In this document: positions 11,547 through 22,126 of the stretch, piece after piece
Numbering within the stretch: the first letter of the stretch is position 1
How the letters are laid out: every line of letters starts with the position of its first letter
From: Mariannaea sp. PMI_226
Lineage: Eukaryota; Ascomycota; Sordariomycetes; Hypocreales; Nectriaceae
Reading direction: 5' to 3'
Assembly (NCBI GenBank): GCA_024336345.1
Contig: JANFOG010000005.1
Location: 2,108,001-2,172,000 of the forward strand
DNA: 64,000 bases
The notes under the pieces: model-generated
The model's input: the letters and a program-made list of their open reading frames with translations, nothing else
Databases searched by the model: none
What the model was told of the DNA's origin: nothing
Translations under genes and position numbers: made by a program

Positions 11547-12792
11547 TCACCTCCGTGCACGGTTTCCGCCAGAGCTCTTGATGGGCACAGCCACCAGCTC
11601 GGCAGCCTGCTGCTTCTTCTCCTCCTCGAGGGCCTTCTTCATCTGGAAATCCTCAATCATCTTGACTCCGTCAACGAGCTGGCCCGCCTCAGCCTTCTTC
11701 ATGTCGGCAAGGGCCTCTTGCTGTCGAATCTCTGCCAGCTGGCTGATGCGGTCGGCGGTTAGGCGCCACTCTTTGGGGAATCGAGGCTTCTTCGTGATCT
11801 GGTGATGGCGTAGATCTAGAGGGATATCCTCAAAGGTATCCTTGGGGTCCTTGGCGGCGGCGATCAGATCGTCAATCAGGTTAGATAGGTAGCGCTTGTT
11901 CTGTGCCGGGTGCTCGAAACTTTCGCTGCTCATCTTGATGAGTTTCGTTTCGGGATTGTAGCGGGGGCCCGCGAGCTTCTTCAGCTTCTCGGTTTGCACT
12001 GGGGTGAGCTTGAGGTCGCGAGGAGCGAATTGCACCACCACCTTCTTCTCGGCGGGGTGGGATTCGCCCATATAGGAGGTGTAGCGCCATCGCAGAACCT
12101 CGCCTTCGGCTGGAGGGGTGAATGGCTTGGCCAGCTCTGTAGTACAGCGTTAGAACGAATGATATGATTTTTTTTTCTCTTCCAAACGAGGCCCATAGGG
12201 ATGCAGGTTTTCAAGACTTACTGGATAGCAGAGGTAGCTCCCATACTGCCAACCGGGCGTAGTTTCGCATCTCTCGAATCTCGTCAAGCTTTCCATGTGC
12301 CATGGAGGTGATGTCGTCTTCGTCAAACTCGTCGAGTTCCTCGGTGTTCGTCTCGGGATCCTCCTCATCGAACCAGAAAGACTGCTTGTTCGGCCTCTCG
12401 CCCTTATCATCCTTCATTAAATCATCGGCGAGGGCTCGATCCTCCGAGGCCCAACCAGGTGTATAATCCAAAACATTGTCAAGGTACGCATCGATCGAGT
12501 TGAATCCATTCTCCTTGGCAAGTGCATCGAGTTGTCTCATGCCCTCGGGGGTGAGAGACTTCTCAAAAGATGCTTCCATTTCCTTCAATTGCACCGGGGC
12601 AAAATCATCACCCTCCTCCTCACCCTCCTGCTCCTTTTGGCGAGCCCATTGTATAGTCGATGTGTTGAAGCTGCGTTGGGCGTTGGTGGGCGATTGCTTA
12701 AGTATGCGGGGTGCCCTGGGAATCTGCTGAAGAAGAGGCGCCCGGCGACAGGTTAAGATGCACAGCCTTGCGGCTGCCGAAGCTGAGGCCAT
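11547..12792 (-). CDS. RSM24: Mitochondrial small ribosomal subunit protein mS35
   Basis: It is a component of the mitoribosome 28S/37S subunit, called Rsm24 in yeast and mS35 in current naming. Exons 12222-12792 and 11547-12136 (85-nt intron, donor GTAAGT, acceptor CAG) give 386 residues. The first ~50 residues are Arg/Ala/Ser-rich and end in RSFNTSTIQWARQ, a common maturation region of fungal mitoribosomal proteins. An acidic stretch (EEDPETNTEELDEFDEDD) precedes HGKLDEIREMRNYARLAVWELPLLS, the conserved core. After the splice come KPFTPP and LRWRYTSYMGESHPAEKKVV, which are typical of the family. The tail is a Lys/Glu/Ala-rich helix. It is divergent from ALG13 across about 300 bp. Confidence 0.9.
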
Positions 12793-13090
12793 TGCAAACT
12801 ACTCAATGGCTATGCCAAGGTCGTGGTGAGCGTGGGATGATGAGGCGTAGGAGCGCTCAAAAATTTGGCCCGCCAAAATGGCACACTCCCGCCAGCAATG
12901 ACCAGATACCGAGGTTTTGCCATTCACCGAATTTGACCTCTTCTTCCACGGAAAAAGTACGGCTGATTGCGCTTGCTCTATGCTCAGCATCATCACACAC
13001 CTATAGCTAAGCACCATTTACACGTAATTGAAGGACTTCATGAATCCTAATGTCTCAATTGACAATTTTCTCCTTTGAAAAGAATAAATC
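12793..13090. promoter_or_regulatory. Divergent promoter mS35 / ALG13
   Basis: About 300 bp between two divergently transcribed genes, so it should hold both promoters. No obvious TATA element is seen. Confidence 0.4.
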
Positions 13091-13862
13091 ATGATTGGTA
13101 TTCCCAAGCCTAGTGAGCGGTACTGTCTGGTCACAGTAGGTGCTACAGTTGGTTTCAAAGCCCTGACTGAGTCGGTCCTGCAACCTGGTTTCTGGACGTT
13201 TCTGAGTTCCCAAGGCTTCACCGAACTCCGCATACAATGTGGTCCAGATTTGCCCTGGGCAACCAAAAAGCTAGAGTCTCTTGCAGATGAAGTTCCATCA
13301 GAGCTCAATATTCTCCTCTTTGATGTGAGGAAGAATCTTATGAAGGAAGAAATGATTCTTTGTAAACCTATCGCTGGGAAGCGTGGGCGCGGTCTCGTCA
13401 TCTCACACGCTGGTTGGTTCCATCATAGATAAACTTGGCTGTCTGCTACACGAACTTACCATTACATCTTTCAGGCACCGGAACTATTCTCGACGCATGG
13501 AAGCTGGGCCTGCCACTCATCGTGGTTCCCAACGCCCGGCTTCTGGACAACCACCAGACAGAGATGGCCGACCACTTGGCCAAGGAGGGCTATGCGATCA
13601 AGAGTTCTAGTCGGTAAGTGATACCAAGCGTCCATCTTGGCTATTTTTTGAAAAGGGGGGCCTTGAAACAAGTTGACAATGTATCTTCAGCACCGACGAT
13701 CTTCAAGAAGCCATCCATAAGACCGATCTGCTTTGGGAAGAGAACAAGTCTCGCTGGCCACCCAATGATGTGTCACCACAAGGAAGTGGTAGACTTCGTT
13801 TGTGGGATATTGGGTTGGAAGAAGTAGCTCAGGAAGAAAATTCCAACATGGCACACGACTAG
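13091..13862 (+). CDS. ALG13: UDP-GlcNAc transferase subunit Alg13
   Basis: Alg13 is the soluble catalytic half of the Alg13/Alg14 enzyme that adds the second GlcNAc to dolichol-PP-GlcNAc on the cytosolic face of the ER. Three exons, 13091-13412, 13475-13613 and 13691-13862, with introns of 62 and 77 nt (donors GTTGGT and GTAAGT), give 210 residues. The N-terminus has the expected [11 protein letters not shown]. The first splice restores [14 protein letters not shown], the GT28 sugar-nucleotide site. [22 protein letters not shown] is the glycosyltransferase C-terminal motif, followed by LAKEGY. The third exon closes with a short acidic tail. Length fits the family (about 200). It converges on AIP1 with 263 bp between stops. 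Confidence 0.92.
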
Positions 13863-14125
13863 GGCGATGGGGATCGCTAACACCTGCTCTTTGTAAAGCC
13901 CCAAAGAGGCGAGGGACTTACAATTTGCTCTCACAGCATCCTTTAGTATCAAGTGGCCAATCTAATAAGCGTTTATTTCAATGTGGTTGGCGTTAGGGGT
14001 ATTTGGCCTTCTGTTTGTTTATTTTTTTTTTATCTTTTTCTGTCACACTATACTCTGGTATGCAAGTATCAACTTGATATGTTTACAAAATCGATCGCTC
14101 TTTTTCAAGTTATTCGTAAAATCTT

Positions 14126-16048
14126 CTAAGGCAAGTTCTGAACATTCCAAATCTTGATGGCAGCGTTGAGGCCGGCACTTGCCACCTTTCCACCCTCGAC
14201 CCAAGCAATACCAGTGACACCCTCCTTGTGGGCATTGGGCACCTTGATGCGCTTTCCATGGAACTTCTTCTCCAGGCACCATACGAATACGTTGGTGTCG
14301 AGACTACCACTAGCGGCGTACTTGCCGCTGTCATCCCAAGCAATGGCTGTTACTCGGGCGGTGTGCGCTGACCAACGGTCTGCTACCAGCTCCGAGGTAT
14401 CGGATTTGTATACATATATTTTTCCGATGCTGTTTCCTGCAGCCAGGTGGGATCCATCCTTCGAGAAGGCAAGTGCCGTGATAGCGCCACTAGGGTTAGA
14501 CAGAGCCTTGACTTCGCTAAGTTTCCCACTGGGATCAGCCTCGTAAATGCGCACCGAGTTCTGGTCGGCACCAATGGCGACAAAGGAGCCTGACACTGCG
14601 ATGGCACCTGGAGTGTAGTTCAAAGGCTGCTCATTTACCAGATTATCACCAGAATATACTGCAACCCCTGACTGCGTAGCAACGTAGAAGAGGTCGCCAG
14701 CTGCGCCAACGCCCTTGGGTTGGGCAGGTAGCTGGATCGTGGTTCCTAAGAAGGTCTTGGCAGACTCATCAATGATCTTGACAGTGTCATCCCAGGCTGT
14801 AGTGATTGCCTTTCCAGAAATATTGGCGATTTGTGCAACATGATTTGTGTGACCTTGGCCATCCACCTGGGTAGCAAGGCCAGATTTGACGTCCCAGTGA
14901 CAGACAGAACCGTCAATGCCACCGCTCCAAAGATCACTTCCCTTGCCGTCCGAGCCGGCGCTGAGGGCAGTGATGGACTTTCCATGTCCATAGACAACCT
15001 TGATAGGATCAGGCTTGCCTTCGACCAAGTATGACAAATGTCCTTGGAGGTTCACGCTGATAATGAGGCCGTCCGTTCGGCCATGAGGAAAGACAACGCC
15101 AAGCTGCTGATCAGGAATGCTGACTCCTTCACCACCAAACCTCCAGCTCTGGAGAACAGTACCAGCCTCAACATCCCACAGCTTGACAGTCTGGTCCGCA
15201 CTGGCTGTGACGAACTTCTTGCCATCCTGTGACCACGACACAGCAAGGATAGTGCCTGTATGCTCTCCTTCACCAAACTCACGGGTAGGTTCTCCCGTCT
15301 TTCCGTCGTAGAGACGTATCACCTTATCTGAACCAACTGACACTAGGATGCTGCCATCCGGAGAGTATGCAGTATCGTATACATAGCCTTTATGATTGCT
15401 GCTCTTGCTGAGATACTTGTAAGGGGCACCATGGTAGAAGACAAGTTGGCCGTCGTCGCCGACAGTCGCGGCGCGAAAGGGCCTCTGGGGCTTCATAGCA
15501 ACGGCATTGACAGCCTCGGAATGTCCCATGATCTCGCCAACCGAATTTCCACTGTCTGCCGTGATGAACTTTCCGAACTTCCCACGGCCATCTCCAACAA
15601 CAGCGATTCGCTGCGAGTCGCCATCCCATGCGATATCGTTCAAGCGGCCGGAGATGATGCCATAGTCACCCCTAGTGGTATCAATGGACTCGGGTTCCCA
15701 GATCTTGAGCATGCCGGTGGCGTCACCACTGGCAACCTTGAAGCCATTGGGAGCAAACCGGGCAACAGTCGTCGAAGCGGTGTGGCCGGTGTACTCTTTG
15801 CAGTCGGACGGATCGTCGATGGAGCGGACGAAGATGGACTTGCCTGACTGTTGTGGGTGGAAATGACATGAATGATGAGCTGGGTGCTAACATATTACAT
15901 GCTGCAGGGGTAGGAGCAAGAAAGCAAGACATACAGGATAAGCTATCCGCTGGCCTTTGGAGTCGGCCGAGAGCTTAGTGGGCTGGGCCCGAGCAGTGAC
16001 GGGGAGGGCGCCGAGGATGCGCTCGAGGGTGATGGAGGGGGCAGCCAT
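14126..16048 (-). CDS. AIP1: Actin-interacting protein 1 (WD40 double propeller)
   Basis: Aip1 works with cofilin to disassemble actin filaments at cortical patches. Exons 15935-16048 and 14126-15847 (87-nt intron, donor GTATGT, acceptor CAG) give 611 residues, close to the yeast protein. Exon 1 encodes the typical opening ERILGALPVTARAQPTKLS and GQRIAYP; the splice continues as SGKSIFVRSIDDPSDCKEY. WD repeats run throughout, with clear examples in YTGHTASTTVARFAPNG, YSPDGSILVSVGSDKVIRLYDG, WSQDGKKFVTASADQTVKLWD, WDDSGKYAASGSLDTNVFVW and VASAGLNAAIKIWN at the C-terminus. The start is the only Met before the conserved opening. A perfect palindrome lies about 225 bp upstream. Confidence 0.94.
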
Positions 16049-19000
16049 GTTGGCGGCAGCAGACAGGATGCAAGCAGCGGAAACGTGGCTTGCTACGCTC
16101 GATGGAGGGGTGATGTGTGGAATTCGGGGAGTCGGTATTGGTGAGATGAGGTTTTAGGACTGGCGATGTGGTGTTTAGGAGACTTTGGCCGGTGCGGTGG
16201 AGGGGCAATGGCGGGACTGAGTACGTCAGATGAGGGGACCTGGAGCTATACCAGAGCTAGGTCCGGTACCTAACGTCCGACGTTAGCGCAGGGGGTGTTA
16301 GGAGGGGCGGCGGCGGTTTGAATGCCCAGCGCCTGGGCCCAGGCCCAGACACAAAGAGAAACACTGGAGGGGGGGAGGGGAGGAACGTTTTGAGGTCACT
16401 TACATGCACAGCAGAGGAAGAATTTCTCCGGCCTCGGTTTGCTGAATTGTCTTCTGCGAATGCAATTGCAAGAAAGCCGATAACTGCATACCAAGGTAGA
16501 CTTGGATATCAATTGTTCATTTTTCCCTTCGCACGCAATTCCGACCTTTTAATCCTGAGGCACAATCCTTCTGCCTGGTTGTAGCTGTCTAGGCACCAGT
16601 TATCCATCTGTATCTACCTGTTTCCTCGGTTAAATAGGAAGTTACAAAACATATTGACTTAACGTAGGTTAGTTGATTATTTTGATCATAAATAACGTGC
16701 TCGGGTAACTCAAGGTAGGAAAAATGTAGGTAGGCAGCCAAGTTGGTGCCGTAGTAGTTACCTAGGTACGTAGGTCGTTATGCGACTCAATGACCGAATA
16801 AGACCGTCATAGTCCCTAGCGAAAGCACTAGACAACGCCATAGCACACAATTGCTGCAGTTTTGGTTCCATATCCACCTACCGTTGAGGCTTGCTTGTCT
16901 CAGTGTTGAAGGTTCCAAACGATAAGACACTATGCGAGGCACAATGAGATGGATAAAGCAAGTAATTTTCATACGTGGGCGAATCTCTGTGAACGCGCCT
17001 TACATAGTACTTACGTCTTACTTGCTGGCACTTGGGAGTGACTGTGCTGACTTAGTTCCCTTTTCAGGCTTTCAGCTACTCTCGAAACATCTTCGATGCA
17101 AGCTGAGCTGCATGACAGCAGGAGTCTGACCCAGTTGACGCTATCGATGCTGCTGGTGAGCAACTGTGCGCGCTACGTGGGGGAGGTGATGCAAGGCTCA
17201 TAAGTGGCCATCGAACTCTCTCCGTCCACATTTCTCCCACAGAGCCAGAGCTAAAGGCACTAGTCATCAGATACCAATTCACATGCAACGGATCAAGTTC
17301 CTACGCATATTGATTGACAGACAATAGTTGAGATCGGAGCAACCATCTTTTATTCAGATCGGTGTCTGGCTCACATTTGCTTCACCTCTCACCCATGATG
17401 TTGGCTTCATGTCTCGGGGAACGAGTTCGGTCTTAAATTTAGATGTGAGACGTCATCCTGCATCGAGAAACGCTTTGAGACGTAATGAACTTGTAATGGG
17501 CAACTGAGGGAGTCCACTCCTCTGGCAACAACCACCATTCCTTTGTGAGTCAGTTTTCCGGAGTGCTTTACAAATATGGTACACAGTAGGCTCGGGGTAA
17601 ATAACTATCATCGTTATAGGTCAGGTACTTCGTAATGATACCACAACACGAGCCAGCCCTGATCATAGTGGTGACAGGAATTTATGGATGAACCAAATTG
17701 TACGTATCCACCCGTAGGAACAGTTGGCATGAAGAAAATCCGGGTTCCAACCAAACATCACGATCTACCACACGCTCTCTCGTAGGAGTCTCAAACGGAC
17801 ATATGATTCGCACATCCACTTCATCAGTCGGAGTGGCATCCTGCAGCCAGCTTTTGGAGCTTTTTGCTGTGGCAACCAACCAACCTGATGTCTGGGGAGG
17901 GGGGGGGAGGTTTCCTCACCTCATTCACACAGCACGGTATGTTGATCAAATCAGTGATGAGAACAAGGTCGACAAATCACCAAAAGCCATGAGTCGAGCC
18001 CACGCGGCCGCAACCCATCCATGGAACTGCAGAGGCTGGCTGAACCAGACGGGTTCGTAAGATGCCCAGATACTAGGTATGTACGAAAGAAAAAATAGAC
18101 CGCTTGGCGACCACCCCCGGAGGACACGACATAACGCGGCCACGACTGAGACGTGGGAACATGCAAATGCACGAGCGGACTTGGTTGAGTTGGCTGGCTT
18201 GAACTGACCAGGCCTGGCGGTGACCGCGTAATGAAAGTTCCTATGTATCACGACGCCGCACGGCAGAGAGAAAGCCGAACGGTCCAGCGAGCCAACGAGA
18301 TAAAGCCTGGATTATTGTGATTCACGGCGACCCTAGGGCTAGGGGAGGGGAGGGAAGGGGAGGAAGAAGAGAGAGAACAAGGCTGAGCGAGATCACCTCA
18401 ATACATCACCCCTTCTGCATGTACAGCTGTTTTATTATTCCCAGTCTACCTAGAGTCAGAGCGCCAGCTCATTATTCGCGGGTGATCTGACCTACCACAG
18501 CGGACTGCGCCGGGACCTGGTTCACAAATTAATCAGCCACAATCAGCATCAGGTCAAGCCTGCGATCCAGCTACCACACCATTGAAGTGGCATCCGGCCT
18601 ACCACAGTCCGCGGTTGCAGCAACCCCTGTCCTAGTCGATCCCGTCCCGCAGTCTCGAGAGATTAGCTGACTTTGGCCTTTACTCAATCCAGAACAGATA
18701 GCTTCGCTGGCCGCCTATCCGTGAATGCGAGGTCCAACATGGAATCAAATGCCACTCACCCCAAGGTATTTCCGGAGAGACAAGTGACCAAGAGAGCAAA
18801 TGACCATTTAATTTTACCGTCTATACCAAGTATGAAGTAGCTTAGATAAATACGATGAATAGCACGTCGACAGAGCAGCTTAGGTATGTGTGACATCCCG
18901 TATCCACAGCGACAATTCGTTCACCCGCAAGCCCGGCACCAAGCTTCTGCCACAGGTCCAGGCCCATGGGCCTTACTAGCGACAAGGTAGTTACAGAGTA

Positions 19001-20150
19001 AGGTACAGAGTAAGGTACACGCACTACGGCGTACCTTAGTCTAACCACGTACCTAATTTATAAGTAAGGAGCATGTGCACTTGAGCAAACAACCCGGCAA
19101 GGGGAGCCGAATAGCCTGAGCAAGGGAGGCGACCTTGGCTCTTTTTTTTTTTCACCCCTGGACCCATTTCACTAATGCATGTCTCTCCGCCCTAGAGGTT
19201 GAGGTGCCGTTGCATATCCAGACCTCGTATTTGGGTTGGCCAAAAAAAAAATATGGAAAATCCATGATGAAAATAAAATACACAAAAAAAACAGGAACCA
19301 AAAAAAAACACAATGGTTTTTGTGGACGGTGCCACAACGATTCGGAGTAAGAGAAGAAAAGAAAAAGTCAACCAGGACCGTCGCCTAGACAGCAGTGTAG
19401 ACCTGAACACCAGGCATTGTTTTGGTTTTTGGTTTTTGGTTTTCCTTTTCCTAGCTCCGGGAAACACCTACATGCTTTTTTTACCCAACAGCAGTGAGGA
19501 GATGAGCTCATGCAAAACAAATAAAAGCTACAGACATAAGGTACATAAGGTAAGCTCGTGCAGATCTGGGGGCACAAAATATACATAGTAATACAGAACA
19601 ACGCAACAATGAGGCAAACGCTCATGGCAGCTGTAAACATGGGTAGAAACGCCACCAAAGATATTATCATCTTCAGCGCCTCGAGCCATTCATCGGGCTC
19701 TCCCAAGGCGGCTGTTCAGATTACTGTCCTGTGCTCTTTGCTGGACCAAGAGTGGGCCGTCTTTCTTCCCCTGTGGTTTCCACCCCCTTTGATCTCGTTC
19801 TCAGCCTGGTGTCTGGTCATGTCACGCCTGATGAGACCAGGAAACTACATAGTACACAGGAACCTACTTTTGCGCGCGTGCATCTAGCGTAGCACTCCGC
19901 ACTACCATCATACTTAGCAGTAGTATGAGACGACGAGGGTCCCGGACCCAAGCTAACTAAATGAAGCCCCGAGACCAGCAAAAGGGAGCAATCTTTATTT
20001 TGTTTTCTTGTGACTGTTAGTGGCCAACCCCAGCCTGAGTAAGGTCAACCCACGCCAAAATGAAGGCATGGGGGGGCTGCTAGGAGTGGGCCGCGACATC
20101 TCGCCCGCATAACTTCCCCGGCCAGGAAGCAATGTCTCCATTCCCGTCCG
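16049..20150. other. 4.1-kb gene-free region AIP1 to GPI protein
   Basis: No coding region here is supported. Seen directly: palindrome CTAACGT-CCG-ACGTTAG at 16270-16286; TACCTAGGTA at 16759-16768; G-rich tracts near 16367-16384, 17893-17910 and 18342-18360; three CTACCACA units between 18491 and 18607; many A/T homopolymers at 19140-19320. A minus-strand frame of 112 codons (19368-19706) begins with two hydrophobic segments, but I cannot assign it. Confidence 0.4.
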
Positions 20151-20366
20151 TATACTAATAAAACTTGGCCCTTCTGCCCTTCTTCCTTCTCGAAACCTCT
20201 CCTTGCTCGTCTCCTCCTCACTCTACATTACTCCATCCTCCTCTCCATTATTTCTTCTCCACCTCCCCGAACCTCTTCTCTCGAACCCTCTCTTCGACAA
20301 ACACCACTCGCCCTCGTCAAACCCTCCCCTCATTCAAAAACAAACCCCCTTTTCAAGCCAGTCAAG
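20151..20366 (+). promoter_or_regulatory. TATA-like box and CT-rich leader of GPI protein gene
   Basis: TATACTAATAAAA at 20151-20163 lies about 205 bp before the start codon. It is followed by a nearly continuous C/T-rich tract (20168-20340) and then a short A-containing segment up to the ATG. In filamentous fungi such C/T tracts commonly precede the transcription start of strongly expressed genes. Strong expression is inferred, not shown. Confidence 0.45.
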
Positions 20367-21073
20367 ATGAAGTTCATTCTCTCCCTCGCTCTCCTTGCCG
20401 CTGCCGGCGTCTCGGCCCAGTCCTCCACCGATGATGGCCCTGCTGCCCCCAGCAGCACTGGTTGCGACGCCGATTACATCGTCACTCGCTGTCTCGAGAC
20501 CGAAAACACCAAGGTAGGCCTTTGCATCCCATATAGGTTCTGGTCTCGGTCGATTTCTACGCGTCGACCTAGGGCCTCCAAGACCCAAGATGCAGAAGTG
20601 ATAATATAGTTGGCTAACACTGTTTTTTCTACGCGCAATAGGCCAGCGACTGCAAGACCACCGACTATGATTGTCTGTGCGACGCTTACCAGGCCATCGC
20701 TACGTACGTGCTGCCCACTTACCAAATCCTCTTCATCTCCTGAGCCCAACTAACGCGTTTCTTTTACAGCTGCTACAACAACTGCCCCAATGACCCTCGC
20801 GTAGGCACCGCCGAGAGCCAGGTCAAGATCTACTGCCAGAACGCTTCTCTCTACGGCACCCGCACCGTTGCCAAGGCCACCTCAACCGCTTCAACCGACT
20901 CTGATTCTGAGGCCACTGAGACCAGCGATGCCACTGCTACGGATGAGGACTCTACTGCTACCGCCACCAAGTCTGCTGCCGCCACCCATTCCTCCAACAG
21001 CGCTGCTGACCTTGCCCGCAACACTGGTGGTATCCTCCTCGCTGTTGCTGGTGTCGTTGCTGCCATGCTGTAA
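20367..21073 (+). CDS. GPI-anchored cysteine- and Ser/Thr-rich surface protein
   Basis: A small secreted cell-surface protein of 170 residues from exons 20367-20513, 20642-20703 and 20770-21073 (introns 128 and 66 nt). The signal peptide is clear (MKFILSLALLAAAGVSAQ). The mature N-terminal half holds eight cysteines: GCDADYIVTRC, a Cys before KTTDYDCLC, ATCYNNC and IYCQNAS. This resembles fungal surface families in general layout, but I do not see a proper CFEM spacing. A Ser/Thr/Ala/Asp-rich stalk follows. The end is a hydrophobic tail (GGILLAVAGVVAAML) after Asn/Ser/Ala residues suitable as an omega site, so a GPI anchor is likely. Function is unknown; a cell-wall or plasma-membrane location is inferred. 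Confidence 0.82.
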
Positions 21074-22126
21074 GTGAGAGAAGCTTGAATTTTGTGATTG
21101 GAGACATTCGGGTACATATATTGGTGTTTAAAAACGACTACATAATGTTACGTAATTAATTAATACAAGTCAAACCAGTTAGAAATCAACAACGGTGTAT
21201 CGATATCAGTGGCATGTTGCTCTGAATATCATATCTTTTCTTTTTTCATTGGCGGGGGGTTGCTATAAGTGAACAAACCATGACCTCCGGTCTCCAGGGA
21301 AACAAAGCTTGAACGGTCAATAACCTCCAATTGGTCATACTCAAGACAATGTCTCGAGCTTTCCAGATCGACTGCAAACAACCGACTGAGGTACAGATTA
21401 CCGAGACACGAATTTGTCACCACATCACTAGCTACTGAGGGTCATTCTTCGTTGGTGCTCAATATTGAGCTTCTCGACTCGATAAAATTCATTCTTTACA
21501 GCACCAAGTAGATATTATGATACAGAGGGCTGTGTGTCAACCGCCTGCTCCATCACTTTGTTTTGTTTCCGTCCATTCTTCTCTTGCAAGGAGCCGATCT
21601 GAGGTCTTTAACGACGAACGCAAGAAAAAAAAAAAAGAAAAAAGGAAAAAGAAAAAGAAACAGGAAATACACAGAACCACGCAACCCATCTGCCGATCCT
21701 TGCCGTCTGTCTTAGCGCCGGATGATGAAGAATAAAACGAAAAAAAGACAATTGGTTCTAAACCATAAAACACCCACAGTCCACCAAATTCAATGCCCCA
21801 AACCCAAGTGACGCCCCGTCTTCCTCCTTCAGGAAATAACACGCTGAAAGAAATATCGTGGTCGTCTTTTGTATCGGCCACGCGCTTGCCCAAAAAAAGA
21901 GTGAGGAAAGAAGTAACAGGAATAGAGAGGAAAGAGAATAGGTCCATAGTAAATAAAAGTCGATAAGGTTGAAAAGTTAATGGTCCAAGAAGAGATGTGA
22001 ATCCAACAGATGGCGAGTTCCATCAGCGCCTGGTGTTGTTTGAAAATATGTATGTGCAAGGTGGGATTGAAGATGTGTAAGAGGAGGAAGGGCATATGCT
22101 GTGTGCTACTGTGTTGGGAATTCCAC
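21074..22126. other. Convergent 3' region GPI protein / AHC1-like
   Basis: Both neighbours end in this 1-kb spacer. It has a strong A/G-rich tract at about 21620-21660. A 136-codon minus-strand frame is largely a translation of that tract and is not credible. Confidence 0.4.
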
